Below are positions 17,668 through 26,976 of a stretch of 64,000 bases of DNA, piece by piece. The notes beneath the pieces are model-generated. The model was not told the origin of the DNA and did not search any database. It worked only from the letters and a program-made list of their open reading frames with translations. Position 1 is the first letter of the stretch; every line of letters begins with the position of its first letter. This DNA comes from Pseudomonas viridiflava (GTDB taxonomy: Bacteria > Pseudomonadota > Gammaproteobacteria > Pseudomonadales > Pseudomonadaceae): NCBI RefSeq assembly GCF_900601905.1, contig NZ_UWFA01000383.1, positions 310,001 through 374,000 of the forward strand. Reading direction: 5' to 3'. The position numbers were made by a program, and so were the translations under genes.

Positions 17668-18483
17668 GAAAATCCAAAAGATGCGGGCGTCGGTGCGGTA
17701 TCCAGGATGTTTGCCGTGCTGCGTTGCCTGGGTGATTGCCCGGAAGAGGGCGAACGGGTCACGCAACTGGCGCAGCAGGTCGGCTTGTCGCAACCCACGA
17801 CCCACCGCTTGCTGCGCAGCCTGATTGAAGAGGGCATGGTCGAGCAGGACCAGCGCAGCAAACGCTATCGCCTGAGCATCGAATTCTTCGCCCTGGCTGC
17901 CAAGGCAGGCAAGACCGGCAACCTGCGGGAAATCGTCAGGCCGAGCATGCTGCGTCTTTCCGCATCGCTGGGTGACTCACTGTTTTTGCTGGCCCGCAGC
18001 GGATTTGACGCAATTTGCCTGGACCGCAGCGAAGGGCCGTACCCGATCCGCACCTTTACCGGTGACATCGGCGGCCGTGTGGCTCTGGGCGTGGGTCAGG
18101 GCAGCCTGGCCATTCTTGCCTACCTGCCCGAAGAAGAGCGCGACACGGTGATCCGCTACAACCTGCCGCGCCTCAAGGACTTCCACCTGTACGACGAAGT
18201 GTTCCTGCGTTCGGAAGTCGAAAACGTTCGTCGCCTGGGCTACGCCGCCCGCAATACCGGGGCCTTGCCGGGCATGGCCGGTCTCGCGGTGCCGATCTTC
18301 GACCGCGAAGGCCGTTCGGTCGCGGCCCTCAGCGTCGCCACCATCAGCGACCGCCTGGGCCCCGACCGTCTGCCTACCGTGGTCGAGTTGCTCAAGCGTG
18401 AAGCGGCGCTGATCAGTGCGCGGATCAACCCGTTTGACCCGTCGCTGAGAAGGCCGAGTCAGGTGTTTGGGCAAGTGGATTAA
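17647..18483 (+). CDS. IclR family transcriptional regulator
   Basis: 278-residue regulator with an N-terminal winged helix-turn-helix (about 17-80, with LAQQVGLSQPTTHRLLRSL) and a C-terminal IclR effector-binding domain (LDRSEGPYPIR, GLAVPIFDREG). Divergent from the transporter/dehydrogenase operon and so its likely regulator. ATG 17647 is chosen as giving the usual short N-terminus; ATG 17620 is also possible, and neither has a strong ribosome site. Confidence 0.9.
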   Translation: MNSTERNENPKDAGVGAVSRMFAVLRCLGDCPEEGERVTQLAQQVGLSQPTTHRLLRSLIEEGMVEQDQRSKRYRLSIEFFALAAKAGKTGNLREIVRPSMLRLSASLGDSLFLLARSGFDAICLDRSEGPYPIRTFTGDIGGRVALGVGQGSLAILAYLPEEERDTVIRYNLPRLKDFHLYDEVFLRSEVENVRRLGYAARNTGALPGMAGLAVPIFDREGRSVAALSVATISDRLGPDRLPTVVELLKREAALISARINPFDPSLRRPSQVFGQVD

Positions 18484-18864
18484 GGCTGGCTATAGGCATG
18501 TAAACAGCCGTCGCCAGCTCCTGCCGTGCAATCTGCAGGAGCGCACGTCGCCCTGATTCTGCGCTGTCGCACGGCTAACACCAAACCTCGCAGGAGCGGT
18601 TTCAGCGGTGAGAGGCCAGGACATTAGATACACATTTTTCCGACTGTATATCGCTCGCGGCTGAAGCCGCTCCTGCGGAGGGGCCGGATACCAACGCATC
18701 TGGATACACCCCGACCGATGAATGACCCTCAAGATGTCAATTTGCCAGCCGATGCGCAGACAGGTTAAGTCACCGGCCTGTGTGCCGGGACGGTCAGCAC
18801 AGGGAAGTCGACATTTATTCTGATGGGCGCGCTGGCGCCTTTCGTTTTTCCGAGGTACTTGTTC
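18484..18864. other. Intergenic stretch with one REP pair
   Basis: Between the IclR gene and the chemoreceptor I see no gene. The stretch holds the REP pair at 18591-18678, a further half-like piece near 18531 (caggagcgca), and the ribosome site for the chemoreceptor. Confidence 0.6.
18591..18678. repeat. REP-like inverted pair (aggagcggcttcagcc type)
   Basis: caggagcggtttcagcggtgag is followed by ctcgcggctgaagccgctcctg in opposite orientation. The same pair occurs at 22722 and 43525, with a similar spacer containing ttttccg and tat. Confidence 0.8.
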
Positions 18865-20484
18865 ATGGCTAAATCCCTCCGACTTCAGATACTGGGCCTG
18901 CTGGGTGGCAGTCTGGTGCTGGTGTTACTGATCGCGCTGGCCTGCTTTCATTTTCTTTCCAACAACGTGCAGTCCTATCGTGGCTTGGTCGAAGGGCCGC
19001 TGCGGTCTTCGCAACTGGTCGATGAAGCGAACCTGCAATTCAAGATCCAGGTCCAGGAATGGAAGAACGTCTTGCTGCGCGGCAAATCGCCTGCGGACCG
19101 GGACAAGTATTGGGCGCAGTTCGAGGAGCAGGAGCGGCAGGTTCAGGATGCTCTGGGCAAGCTGACTCAGGTTAAAGGCGCATCGGCGTCGACGCTCAGC
19201 CAGGTGCAGAAGTTGATCGAAGAGCACAAGTCGCTGGGTGTGGCTTATCGTAAAGGCCGCGATGCGTTTATCGCCGCCGGCGGCGATCCTGTTGCGGGGG
19301 ACTTGGCAGTCAAGGGTGTGGACCGCGCAGCCAGCGAGCAGATGATCCAACTGGTGGACAGCCTGCGCAAGAACAGCGGCGAGCAATCGTTGCTGATCAG
19401 CAGTGCAGCGGATCGGACCATTCTGTTCGGTGCACTCATCATGCTGGCGTCAGCAGTGCTCGTGGGCCTGCTGACCCTGTGGGTGGTCAATCGCAACTTG
19501 ATCACGCCGATCCGCAGCCTGATCGACTACGTGTCCCGCTTGAGCCACGGCCAGTTCGGTGAGCGAGTCAACATCACTCGCCAGGATGAGCTCGGCCATC
19601 TCGCTGTCGCGGCCAATATCCTGCGCGATTTTCTGGCCGACACGTTCAGCCGGCTGAAAAGCAGCACCTCGGAGCTGGATGTCGCGAGCCATGAGCTGAA
19701 GTCCATTGCCACGCTGATGGCTCAGGGCACGCACGAGCAGTTCGAACGCACCGATCAGGTGGCCACGGCCATGACCGAGATGTCCGCCACCGCCCAGGAA
19801 GTGGCGCGTCACGCGGCCCAGGCAGCGCAGGCGGCCGATGATGCCGATCGCCACGCCCAGGAAGGCGACAAAGTCATGCAGTCGACCATGAAAACCATCG
19901 GCCTGATGCGCAACGAAATCGGCAATACCGCCAGCGTGATTCAGCGTCTGGAAACCGATAGCGTGCGCATCGGCAAAGTGCTCGAAGTGATTCGCGGGAT
20001 TGCCGAGCAGACCAACCTGCTGGCCCTCAATGCGGCCATTGAGGCTGCCCGTGCCGGTGAAGCGGGGCGTGGTTTTGCGGTGGTCGCCGACGAAGTTCGC
20101 ACCCTGGCGCAACGCACCGCGGTGTCAACTGCCGAAATCAATCAGATCATTGATTCGGTGCAGACCGGTGCCAGCGATGCCGTGCTGGCGATTCAGGGTG
20201 GCCAGGCACGCAGCGAAGAAAGCGTCGAGCAGGTCACCAATGCCAGTACCACGCTGCAACGCATTACCGCGGCGGTCGAGGCCATCCGTGACATGAACCG
20301 TCAGATCGCCACGGCGGCCGAGGAGCAGACTTCGGTTGCCGAGGACATCTCGCGCAACCTCACGGAAATCACCGCCATTGCCAGCACCAATCAGGACAAC
20401 GTCAAGCGCACTCAGGCGGCGAGCAATGATTTGCATGGACTGTCCATCGGCCTGAATGACGTTATCTCACGGCTCAGCGCTTGA
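18865..20484 (+). CDS. Methyl-accepting chemotaxis protein
   Basis: 539-residue chemoreceptor. A first membrane helix at about 10-32, a four-helix-bundle-like periplasmic domain to about 190, a second helix at about 190-213, a HAMP domain, and the conserved signalling hairpin tip ([19 protein letters not shown], then [13 protein letters not shown]). It signals to CheA/CheW. There is no NWETF-type tail for methyltransferase docking. The start at 18865, not an upstream alternative, follows cgaggt with good spacing. The ligand is unknown. Confidence 0.93.
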   Translation: MAKSLRLQILGLLGGSLVLVLLIALACFHFLSNNVQSYRGLVEGPLRSSQLVDEANLQFKIQVQEWKNVLLRGKSPADRDKYWAQFEEQERQVQDALGKLTQVKGASASTLSQVQKLIEEHKSLGVAYRKGRDAFIAAGGDPVAGDLAVKGVDRAASEQMIQLVDSLRKNSGEQSLLISSAADRTILFGALIMLASAVLVGLLTLWVVNRNLITPIRSLIDYVSRLSHGQFGERVNITRQDELGHLAVAANILRDFLADTFSRLKSSTSELDVASHELKSIATLMAQGTHEQFERTDQVATAMTEMSATAQEVARHAAQAAQAADDADRHAQEGDKVMQSTMKTIGLMRNEIGNTASVIQRLETDSVRIGKVLEVIRGIAEQTNLLALNAAIEAARAGEAGRGFAVVADEVRTLAQRTAVSTAEINQIIDSVQTGASDAVLAIQGGQARSEESVEQVTNASTTLQRITAAVEAIRDMNRQIATAAEEQTSVAEDISRNLTEITAIASTNQDNVKRTQAASNDLHGLSIGLNDVISRLSA

Positions 20485-20500
20485 GGCTCAAGCACGTCCA

Positions 20501-20535
20501 GATGCGCGCAGGGCTTGTAATGCCCTTGGCGCATC
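20501..20535. terminator. Terminator-like hairpin after the chemoreceptor
   Basis: GATGCGC pairs with GCGCATC and AGGGC pairs with GCCCT around a 7-base loop, 17 bases after the stop. There is no T-run, so it is not a classical intrinsic terminator; it may block 3' decay. Confidence 0.45.
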
Positions 20536-20595
20536 GGCAACATCCGCAGCACGCGGCCGGGTCGGTCTGACTTAATACAGTGCAGTGGTTGTTTG

Positions 20596-22647
20596 ATGAG
20601 TGACGATATGAAGGATGATCGGCCTGAGGATGACGGGCTGCTGGACTTTCCGGTTCGCAACACCGCTGAGCGCCTGCAACTGGCGCTGGATGCCGAGGCC
20701 ATTGTTGGCACCTGGGTGTGGGATGTGCCAGCCAATCATGTGATCGGTGACGCGCGGTTTGCCGTGTCGTTTGGCATCACTGAACAGGAGGCCGCCGAGG
20801 GCCTGCCGCTGGAGAAAGTCACCACCTCGATCCACCCGGATGACCGTGGTCGGGTCGAGGCCGAGATATTCTCGACCCTTGGGCGTGGCGGGGCGTTTGA
20901 ATCCGAATACCGGGTCATGCAGCGCGATGGTCAATATCGCTGGTTCGAGGCCAATGGCCGGGTCGAATACGACAGCGACGGGCAGCCCAGCCGCTTCCTT
21001 GGGGTCCTGATGGACATCGAGGCCCGGCGCAATGCCGAAGCCGAGCGCGACCGCATTACTGCGCTGCTGCGTACCTTCACGGCAGCGGTGCCAGGGGTGG
21101 TGTACGCCAAGGATCTTGAAGGTCGCATGCTGGTGGCTAACCGTGGCACCACTGAACTGATCGGCAAACCTCCCGAGTTCTACATCGGCAAGACCGACCT
21201 TGAGTACCTGGCCGACAAGGAGCAGGCGCGGGTGATCATGGCCACTGACCGGCGGATCATGCAGGCCGGGGTGCAGGAGCAGGTGGAAGAGCAGGTGCGC
21301 CTGGCCGATGGTTCGGCGGCGACCTGGCTGTCGGTCAAATCGCCGCTGCGCAATGACGCTGGCGAGGTGATCGGCCTGATCGGATCGTCCATTGATGTGA
21401 CCGCGCGCAAGCAGGCCGAAGCCGCCGTTCAGGAGCTCAATCAGACCCTCGAACAACGGATCCGCGAGGCGATCAGCGAGCGCGAGGTGGTGGAGGAAGC
21501 GCTGCGCCAGTCGCAGAAGATGGAAGCGGTGGGCCAGTTGACGGGCGGCATTGCCCACGACTTCAACAATTTGCTGGCAGGGATTTCCGGCAGTCTGGAA
21601 TTGATGCAACTGCGCCTGAGTCAGGGCCGGGTGGCGGACATCGAACGCTACCTCAGCGTCGCTCAAGGCGCCGTGCAACGGGCGGCGTCCCTGACCCATC
21701 GGCTGCTGGCGTTCTCCCGACGTCAGACTCTCGCGCCACTGCCTACCGACGTCAACGCCTTGATCCATGGCATGGAAGAGCTGATTCGCCGCACCGTGGG
21801 GCCTTCAATCGATATTCAAGTGCGCGCCGCCAGCGAGCTGTGGACCGCGCTGATTGACCCTGCGCAGCTGGAAAACACGCTGCTCAACCTGTGCATCAAC
21901 GCCCGTGACGCCATGCCGGACGGTGGCCGTGTCGTGATCGAAACCCGCAATCAACGCCTGGAGGAGGGCAGCGACCTGGACCAGGACCTGCCCGCCGGTG
22001 AGTACCTGTGCATCGCCGTCCACGACAACGGCTGTGGCATGAGTGCGGCAGTGATTGCCCGTGCGTGCGAGCCGTTTTTCACCACCAAACCGGTGGGCGC
22101 CGGAACGGGTTTGGGCTTGTCGATGATTTATGGCTTTGCGCGCCAGTCCGGTGGGCAGATCAGAATCACTTCGGCCATCAATCAGGGCACCACCGTGTCT
22201 CTGCATCTGCCCCGGCACAAGCGCGAGGTCCTGGTCCCGCCGGCCCCCGGCACGATCGGCGACATACCGATGGCGGGCAAAGGCGAGACGGTTCTGATTG
22301 TTGACGACGAATCATCAGTGCGCATGCTGGTGACCGAAGTCCTGGCCAGCCTGGGTTACGTTGCCATTGAGGCCGCCGACAGCCTGGCCGGGTTGCAGAT
22401 CCTGCAATCGGATGTGCGCATCGATTTGCTGGTGACGGATGTCGGTTTGCCGGGCGGGATCAACGGACGGCAGATGGCGGATGCGGCACGGGTCAGTCGC
22501 CCGAACCTGCCGGTGCTGTTCATCACCGGCTATGCCGAGACCGCAGTGCTGGACAAAAGCCACCTGGAACGCGCCACCGAGGTGCTCAGCAAACCGTTTT
22601 CCCTGGAGGCACTGGCTTCGCGGATAAAGGAGTTGATTCGGGGGTAA
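20596..22647 (+). CDS. Hybrid histidine kinase, PAS-PAS-HisKA-HATPase-receiver
   Basis: 683 residues, no membrane helix. Two PAS domains (about 25-145, with HPDDR and [13 protein letters not shown]; and about 150-270, ending SSIDVTARK), a short coiled coil, an H-box with [16 protein letters not shown], an ATPase domain ([28 protein letters not shown]), and a C-terminal receiver with Asp-Asp pocket (LIVDDE), phosphoacceptor Asp in LVTDVGLPG and LSKPF. ATG 20596 is preceded by TTG; the ATG is favoured. It is close to the chemoreceptor on the same strand but separated by a hairpin. Confidence 0.9.
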   Translation: MSDDMKDDRPEDDGLLDFPVRNTAERLQLALDAEAIVGTWVWDVPANHVIGDARFAVSFGITEQEAAEGLPLEKVTTSIHPDDRGRVEAEIFSTLGRGGAFESEYRVMQRDGQYRWFEANGRVEYDSDGQPSRFLGVLMDIEARRNAEAERDRITALLRTFTAAVPGVVYAKDLEGRMLVANRGTTELIGKPPEFYIGKTDLEYLADKEQARVIMATDRRIMQAGVQEQVEEQVRLADGSAATWLSVKSPLRNDAGEVIGLIGSSIDVTARKQAEAAVQELNQTLEQRIREAISEREVVEEALRQSQKMEAVGQLTGGIAHDFNNLLAGISGSLELMQLRLSQGRVADIERYLSVAQGAVQRAASLTHRLLAFSRRQTLAPLPTDVNALIHGMEELIRRTVGPSIDIQVRAASELWTALIDPAQLENTLLNLCINARDAMPDGGRVVIETRNQRLEEGSDLDQDLPAGEYLCIAVHDNGCGMSAAVIARACEPFFTTKPVGAGTGLGLSMIYGFARQSGGQIRITSAINQGTTVSLHLPRHKREVLVPPAPGTIGDIPMAGKGETVLIVDDESSVRMLVTEVLASLGYVAIEAADSLAGLQILQSDVRIDLLVTDVGLPGGINGRQMADAARVSRPNLPVLFITGYAETAVLDKSHLERATEVLSKPFSLEALASRIKELIRG

Positions 22648-22721
22648 TGGGTTACTCAACGAAAGTCCCGGCCGACTTCGACAAGCGCTGCCGCGCAACC
22701 CACTCACACACGCACATACAT

Positions 22722-22807
22722 CCGTAGGAGCGGCTTCAGCCGCGAGGGGCCAGAACATTCAACGCAGATTTTCCGGCTGCAATATCCCTCGCGCCTGCAG
22801 CCATCCC
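22722..22807. repeat. REP-like inverted pair (aggagcggcttcagcc type)
   Basis: cgtaggagcggcttcagccg at the left and a degraded inverted copy (cctcgcgcctgcagccatcc) at the right, in the gap between two convergent genes. Closely similar to the pair at 43525. Confidence 0.78.
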
Positions 22808-22829
22808 AACCCGTTTATCAATGCCGTGC

Positions 22830-23690
22830 CTACTGCGCACCAAACATCGCTGTCCAGTAAATCCCCGCGTCGCTTTTCGGATCTACCGCGTAGGCTGCGC
22901 CCAGTTCGTGGAAGGCCGGGTTCATCAGGTTGCTGCAATGACCGGGGCTGGCCAGCCAGCCGTCGACCACTTTGCGTACGGTGTCTTGCCCGGCGGCGAT
23001 GTTCTCGCCCACTTGCTGGGCACTGTAACCCGCCAGTTCGGCCCGATCCCCAGGGGTGCGACCATCGCGGTCCTTGTGGTCGAAAAAGTTATTGTTGGCC
23101 ATGGCCCGGCTGTGGGCTTCGGACGCGGTGGCCAGGTTGGTGTTCCAGGCCAGGGCGGAGGTTGCCGTGAATGCCTGAGCACCACATTGGCGAGCCTGGC
23201 CGCGTGCGTTGTTGACCAGGGTCAGCAGCTTCTGGCCCTCGGCCTGCCAGTCCCCGAGGCGTGCGGTCAGTAGAGGACGCGCCAGTACGATCCGCCAGTC
23301 GCGACCTTCGCGGCTGACACCAATATCGACGAACTGTGGGTCCAGCACGACCTGGCAAAAGCTTTCCTGCAGGGTCTGCATGGCGGATTGCGCATCCCGT
23401 GGACCGGACAGACTGATCGCCTGAACATTGACCATCGGGTACGTCGCCCGCGCCATGGCCTGCTGCAGATCCACGGTGCTGGTGGCCGACAGCACCAGAC
23501 GGGGATCGGTGGCCAGTGGCGGCAATTCTTGAGAGACCTGACTGCCACAGCGCTGGGCCTGGTTACGATAGCTGTTGATCGACTCCACCAGCTGTGACTC
23601 TTCGGACGCCACGGCGGTGGCGGTAAATACAGTGAATACCAGGCCTAGTGACAAGGCGGCAAGACGCATAAAAGATGGAATGATGCGCAT
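22830..23690 (-). CDS. Secreted CAP (SCP/PR1) domain protein
   Basis: 286 residues with a signal peptide (first 28 residues, cut near VAS/EE). The C-terminal half, about 150-286, is a CAP domain with the signature motifs LVNNARGQARQCG, HSRAMANNNFFDH, GENIAAG and HCSNLMNP. The N-terminal half (about 30-150, QLVESINSYRNQAQRCG) looks like a degenerate copy that lacks these motifs, so the protein probably arose from a tandem CAP duplication. The role is unknown; bacterial CAP proteins are mostly periplasmic or secreted. Confidence 0.87.
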   Translation of the reverse strand: MRIIPSFMRLAALSLGLVFTVFTATAVASEESQLVESINSYRNQAQRCGSQVSQELPPLATDPRLVLSATSTVDLQQAMARATYPMVNVQAISLSGPRDAQSAMQTLQESFCQVVLDPQFVDIGVSREGRDWRIVLARPLLTARLGDWQAEGQKLLTLVNNARGQARQCGAQAFTATSALAWNTNLATASEAHSRAMANNNFFDHKDRDGRTPGDRAELAGYSAQQVGENIAAGQDTVRKVVDGWLASPGHCSNLMNPAFHELGAAYAVDPKSDAGIYWTAMFGAQ

Positions 23691-23895
23691 GAATGTCTCC
23701 TTGAACTGACAGCGCCCATGATGCGCGATTCTTCCCGCACGGCGAAACGCGATTTAACCGGATGACCCGTCTCGCCACCCTGTTGGGTGCTGCGCGACCG
23801 ACACTCGCGCCCATATTGACGACTTCAGCCGACGTCAGTTCAGCCGCAGGCCCGGCTGATTTCATCTGTGAGCCCGCGCTGCAGCGGCTGAAACC

Positions 23896-24303
23896 TTAAA
23901 AATTGCTTTTCATGGCCTGAAGCCCGCCCTCATAGAGGCTCTGAAACAGCGCTTCGATGTCCGCGTCGGACACACCGTCCGGGGTGAAGCTGCCGGACCA
24001 GGTGACCAGCGTTTCCTGCTCGCCAGTGGTGCTGACTTGCAGAGTGGCCAGATAGTGAGTGGCCGGGAAGGGGCCGGTATCAATCGAATAGCTGTAGGTG
24101 CGGTTGGCGTTGTCGTAGGTTTGCAGCCGCTCGACGATGACTGCGCCGTCTTGCATGGTCAGCTTGCGGACCCGGCCACCTTCCAGCGCCTCGCTGCTGG
24201 CAATCATGGGCAGCCAGTCGTTCAGGGACAGAAAACCGCCGACCCGTTGCCAGACTTTATCGGCCGGGGCCGGTATACGGATGTTCGCAGAAGCAGTTGC
24301 CAT
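23896..24303 (-). CDS. SRPBCC family protein (polyketide cyclase 2-like)
   Basis: 135-residue small helix-grip protein with ANIRIPAPADKVWQRVGGF at the N-terminus, typical of the SRPBCC/polyketide_cyc2 family of hydrophobic-ligand binders. ATG 24303 follows ggagc at good spacing; longer upstream frame is not used. Function in the cell is unknown. The gene stands alone. Confidence 0.82.
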   Translation of the reverse strand: MATASANIRIPAPADKVWQRVGGFLSLNDWLPMIASSEALEGGRVRKLTMQDGAVIVERLQTYDNANRTYSYSIDTGPFPATHYLATLQVSTTGEQETLVTWSGSFTPDGVSDADIEALFQSLYEGGLQAMKSNF

Positions 24304-24486
24304 GATGTTTGCTCCAGTAAGCAAGAGGTGGATAAGGACAGCAGGGTCTACCTTACAGGCGCGCGGGGGCGCGATAACAGTGAAGGATGCAAATGCCTGC
24401 CGCAGCCTTCGACAATTCATGAAGTAGGCGCGCCATGGTGAGTGCTTTAGTATCCCGCCACCTGAGAAGACCAGAGACCTTGAAGC

Positions 24487-25374
24487 ATGTTGTCCTCGAT
24501 TGTATTGAATGGTCGTGCTGTCTCATCCGGCGCGGCGCAGCGCGTGGTCCCGTGGTGGAGCTTTACCAAAACCGCACTGGCGGCAACCGCCCTGACGCTG
24601 GTGCGCGACAGCCTGATCTCGCTGGATGCCCCGGTGGCGCAAGGGCCGTTCACCCTGCGCCAACTCCTGCGCCATGAAGCAGGTTTGGCGGACTATGGCG
24701 AGTTGGCCGACTATCACGCGGCTGTCGCTGCTCGCCAGCAGCCGTGGTCGGTGGCGCAGATGTTGCGGCGGCTCGATGCCGACAACCTGCGCTATCCGCC
24801 CGGCGAAGGCTGGCGCTATTCGAATGTTGGCTATCTGTACATCTCCCAGCTGATCGAACGCGTCACGGGGCTGACGATTGAGCAAGCGTTGATCCAGCGC
24901 GTACTGGCGCCCCTGGGGGTGACCGGCGCGGTGCTGGCCAGGACTGCAGATGATCTGCTGGGCAAATGCCTGGGCATTGATGAGGGTTACCATCCTGGCT
25001 GGGTGTATCACGGGCTGCTGGTGGGGACCCTGACGGATGCAGTTTTGTTGCTCGACGGTCTGCTGGCCGGGAAAATCCTGCCGCCAGCCTTGATGCAGGA
25101 CATGTGCAGTGCCCGAGCCCTGGGTGGCCCGATTCCCGGTCGGCCATGGCTGACGGCGGGTTATGCTCTTGGCCTGATGCAGGGGCAAGGCGATCAGGGC
25201 TTGCACCTTAGCGGGCATACCGGCGGCGGGCCGGGCAGTGTGCTGGCGGTGTATCGCGCGGCTGTGGGCGACAACAGCGCAACGTGCGCGGTATTCAGCG
25301 AAGGCGCGGATCAGGGCAGGGTCGAGGCTGAGCTGGTGCGCCAGCTGATAGCCGAGCTGGGCCAAGCGCGCTAA
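24487..25374 (+). CDS. Serine hydrolase, beta-lactamase (class C) family
   Basis: 295 residues with the three motifs of the class: Ser25-x-x-Lys28 (SFTK), Tyr111-x-Asn113 (YSN) and HTGGG near the C-terminus. There is no signal peptide, so it is cytoplasmic, unlike a true beta-lactamase; it is more likely an esterase or peptidase-like enzyme. It is shorter than most family members at the N-terminus. The start is taken at ATG 24487, soon after a 5' leader without other genes. Confidence 0.85.
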   Translation: MLSSIVLNGRAVSSGAAQRVVPWWSFTKTALAATALTLVRDSLISLDAPVAQGPFTLRQLLRHEAGLADYGELADYHAAVAARQQPWSVAQMLRRLDADNLRYPPGEGWRYSNVGYLYISQLIERVTGLTIEQALIQRVLAPLGVTGAVLARTADDLLGKCLGIDEGYHPGWVYHGLLVGTLTDAVLLLDGLLAGKILPPALMQDMCSARALGGPIPGRPWLTAGYALGLMQGQGDQGLHLSGHTGGGPGSVLAVYRAAVGDNSATCAVFSEGADQGRVEAELVRQLIAELGQAR

Positions 25375-25603
25375 GACTCGACCCCTTACACCCTTGAGAG
25401 CGCCCCGCAATTGCTGACGATCCAAGCTGTAACAGCGCTGATCGACGGCCGCGCTGTGGATCGGCACCGCTGGTATCTCAACGTCCGCCTGACGTTTGGC
25501 AGGGTTGTGCCGGGCCTGCGGCTTTTTGCCGCCATGGTTTTTTTGAACCAAGGCTCAAGGCCGTGGCTCGAAGCTGCAACTCACTCAGAAAGGGAACTCC
25601 ACG

Positions 25604-25864
25604 ATGTTGAAAACTCTTGCCTACAGCCTGATGCTGGCGTCCACCCTGGGCCTCGCGGCCTGCGACAGCAAATCCGAAGACAAGGCCCAGCAAGCCCAGC
25701 AGCATGCCGAAAAGGCAGACGCCAAAGCCGCCGATGCAGCCCAGGAAAACGCCAAAGCCGCCCAGGCCCAGTCCGAGTCCAGAGAAGCGAAGGCTGAAGA
25801 AGACAAAACCTTCGTGCCGACCAGCCCGCTGCCGGAAAGCAGCCAGCCTGCACCGAAGAACTGA
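25604..25864 (+). CDS. Small Ala/Glu/Lys-rich lipoprotein
   Basis: 86 residues. Signal peptide II with lipobox LGLAAC; Cys20 would be acylated. The mature part is an Ala-, Gln-, Glu- and Lys-rich helix (about 23-68) likely to be coiled coil, followed by a Pro-rich tail. Ribosome site aaaggg before ATG 25604. It resembles small Pseudomonas outer-membrane-anchored lipoproteins, but I do not recognise a named family. Confidence 0.8.
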   Translation: MLKTLAYSLMLASTLGLAACDSKSEDKAQQAQQHAEKADAKAADAAQENAKAAQAQSESREAKAEEDKTFVPTSPLPESSQPAPKN

Positions 25865-26105
25865 GCCAAGTGGCGCGCAACCGGGGTCGCAGGCGTTGCC
25901 GCAGGCACCGAACAGCGGCCCTGGTTGGCAGCGAGCGCGCCTGAAGGTCGAGCAAGGGTCATCCCGCTTGCGCCGTCAGTCCCGCGCAGGATCAGGCAAT
26001 CAGTCAGAAGGATCGGACTAATTGGCTGACGAGCCGCCGCCTTAGTCTGGACGAGTATTGAGTTACCCACCTCATCACTCGCATTCCAGACAAGGATAAA
26101 AAATC

Positions 26106-26843
26106 ATGTCCAGCATCACTAACAAAGTCATCCTCATCACCGGCGCCAGCAGCGGTATCGGCGAAGCGACGGCGCGGCTCCTGGCAGAGAAAGGCGCGCA
26201 GGTGGTACTGGGCGCACGGCGCACCGAGCGGCTGGCTCAGTTGTGCGAACAGATTCGTGCCGCAGGAGGCAGCGCGCAGTATCAGGCAGTCGATGTTACC
26301 CGCCGAGCCGATGTGCAGGCCTTCGTCGATTTCGCCGTCCACCATTACGGCCGGGTCGATGTGATCGTCAACAACGCAGGGGTCATGCCGTTGTCCAGGC
26401 TGGATGCGTTGAAGGTCGCCGAGTGGGACCAGATGATCGACGTCAACATTCGCGGCGTCCTGCACGGCATTGCCGCCGGCCTGCCACTCATGCAGCGACA
26501 GAAATCCGGACAGTTCATTAATATCGCCTCCATCGGGGCCTATGCCGTGAGCCCGACAGCCTCGGTGTATTGCGCCACCAAGTTTGCGGTGCGGGCCATT
26601 TCCGAAGGTTTGCGCCAGGAAGTCGGCGGTGATATTCGCGTGACCGTCATCTCGCCCGGCGTCACCGAGTCGGATCTGGCCGAGAGCATTTCAGACGAAG
26701 ACAGCCGGGCGCTCATGCGTGACTTTCGCAGCATCGCCATTCCAGCCATGGCAATCGCCCGGGCAATTGCCTATGCGGTTGAGCAGCCCGCGGATGTGGA
26801 TGTCAGCGAGTTGATCGTACGGCCCACCGCCAGCCCTTACTGA
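26106..26843 (+). CDS. SDR family oxidoreductase
   Basis: 245-residue short-chain dehydrogenase. Cofactor motif TGASSGIGEA near the N-terminus, structural NNAG motif, catalytic Ser-Tyr-Lys with Y-C-A-T-K. The aligned C-terminus (ISPGVTESD) is of the NADP(H)-type SDRs often annotated as clavaldehyde dehydrogenase-like. Ribosome site aagga upstream of ATG 26106. It is followed by a strong hairpin. Confidence 0.9.
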   Translation: MSSITNKVILITGASSGIGEATARLLAEKGAQVVLGARRTERLAQLCEQIRAAGGSAQYQAVDVTRRADVQAFVDFAVHHYGRVDVIVNNAGVMPLSRLDALKVAEWDQMIDVNIRGVLHGIAAGLPLMQRQKSGQFINIASIGAYAVSPTASVYCATKFAVRAISEGLRQEVGGDIRVTVISPGVTESDLAESISDEDSRALMRDFRSIAIPAMAIARAIAYAVEQPADVDVSELIVRPTASPY

Positions 26844-26853
26844 TCTGCAGCTG

Positions 26854-26891
26854 CTCAGTGGCCAGCTCGCGCCGGGGCTGGCCACGCTGAG
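26854..26891. terminator. Stem-loop after SDR gene
   Basis: CTCAG-TGGCCAGC pairs with GCTGGCCA-CG-CTGAG, 13 paired bases with a 2-base bulge and a 10-base loop, 11 bases downstream of the stop. No T-run is seen; probably a terminator-like or 3'-stabilising element. Confidence 0.55.
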
Positions 26892-26976
26892 GCGCCCGGA
26901 ATCAAGGCTTGTACGATGTCCTATCAGGATGTAAAACGAGCGTCCCCGTCCAATAAAAAATACACGGAGATGCACG

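Noticed and set aside
18490..18732. 80-residue minus-strand frame in the gap before the chemoreceptor
   Set aside because: It lies across a REP pair and has no ribosome site or recognisable protein features.
20572..21768. 398-residue minus-strand frame inside the hybrid kinase gene
   Set aside because: Antisense to well-supported PAS and histidine kinase domains; no family features of its own.
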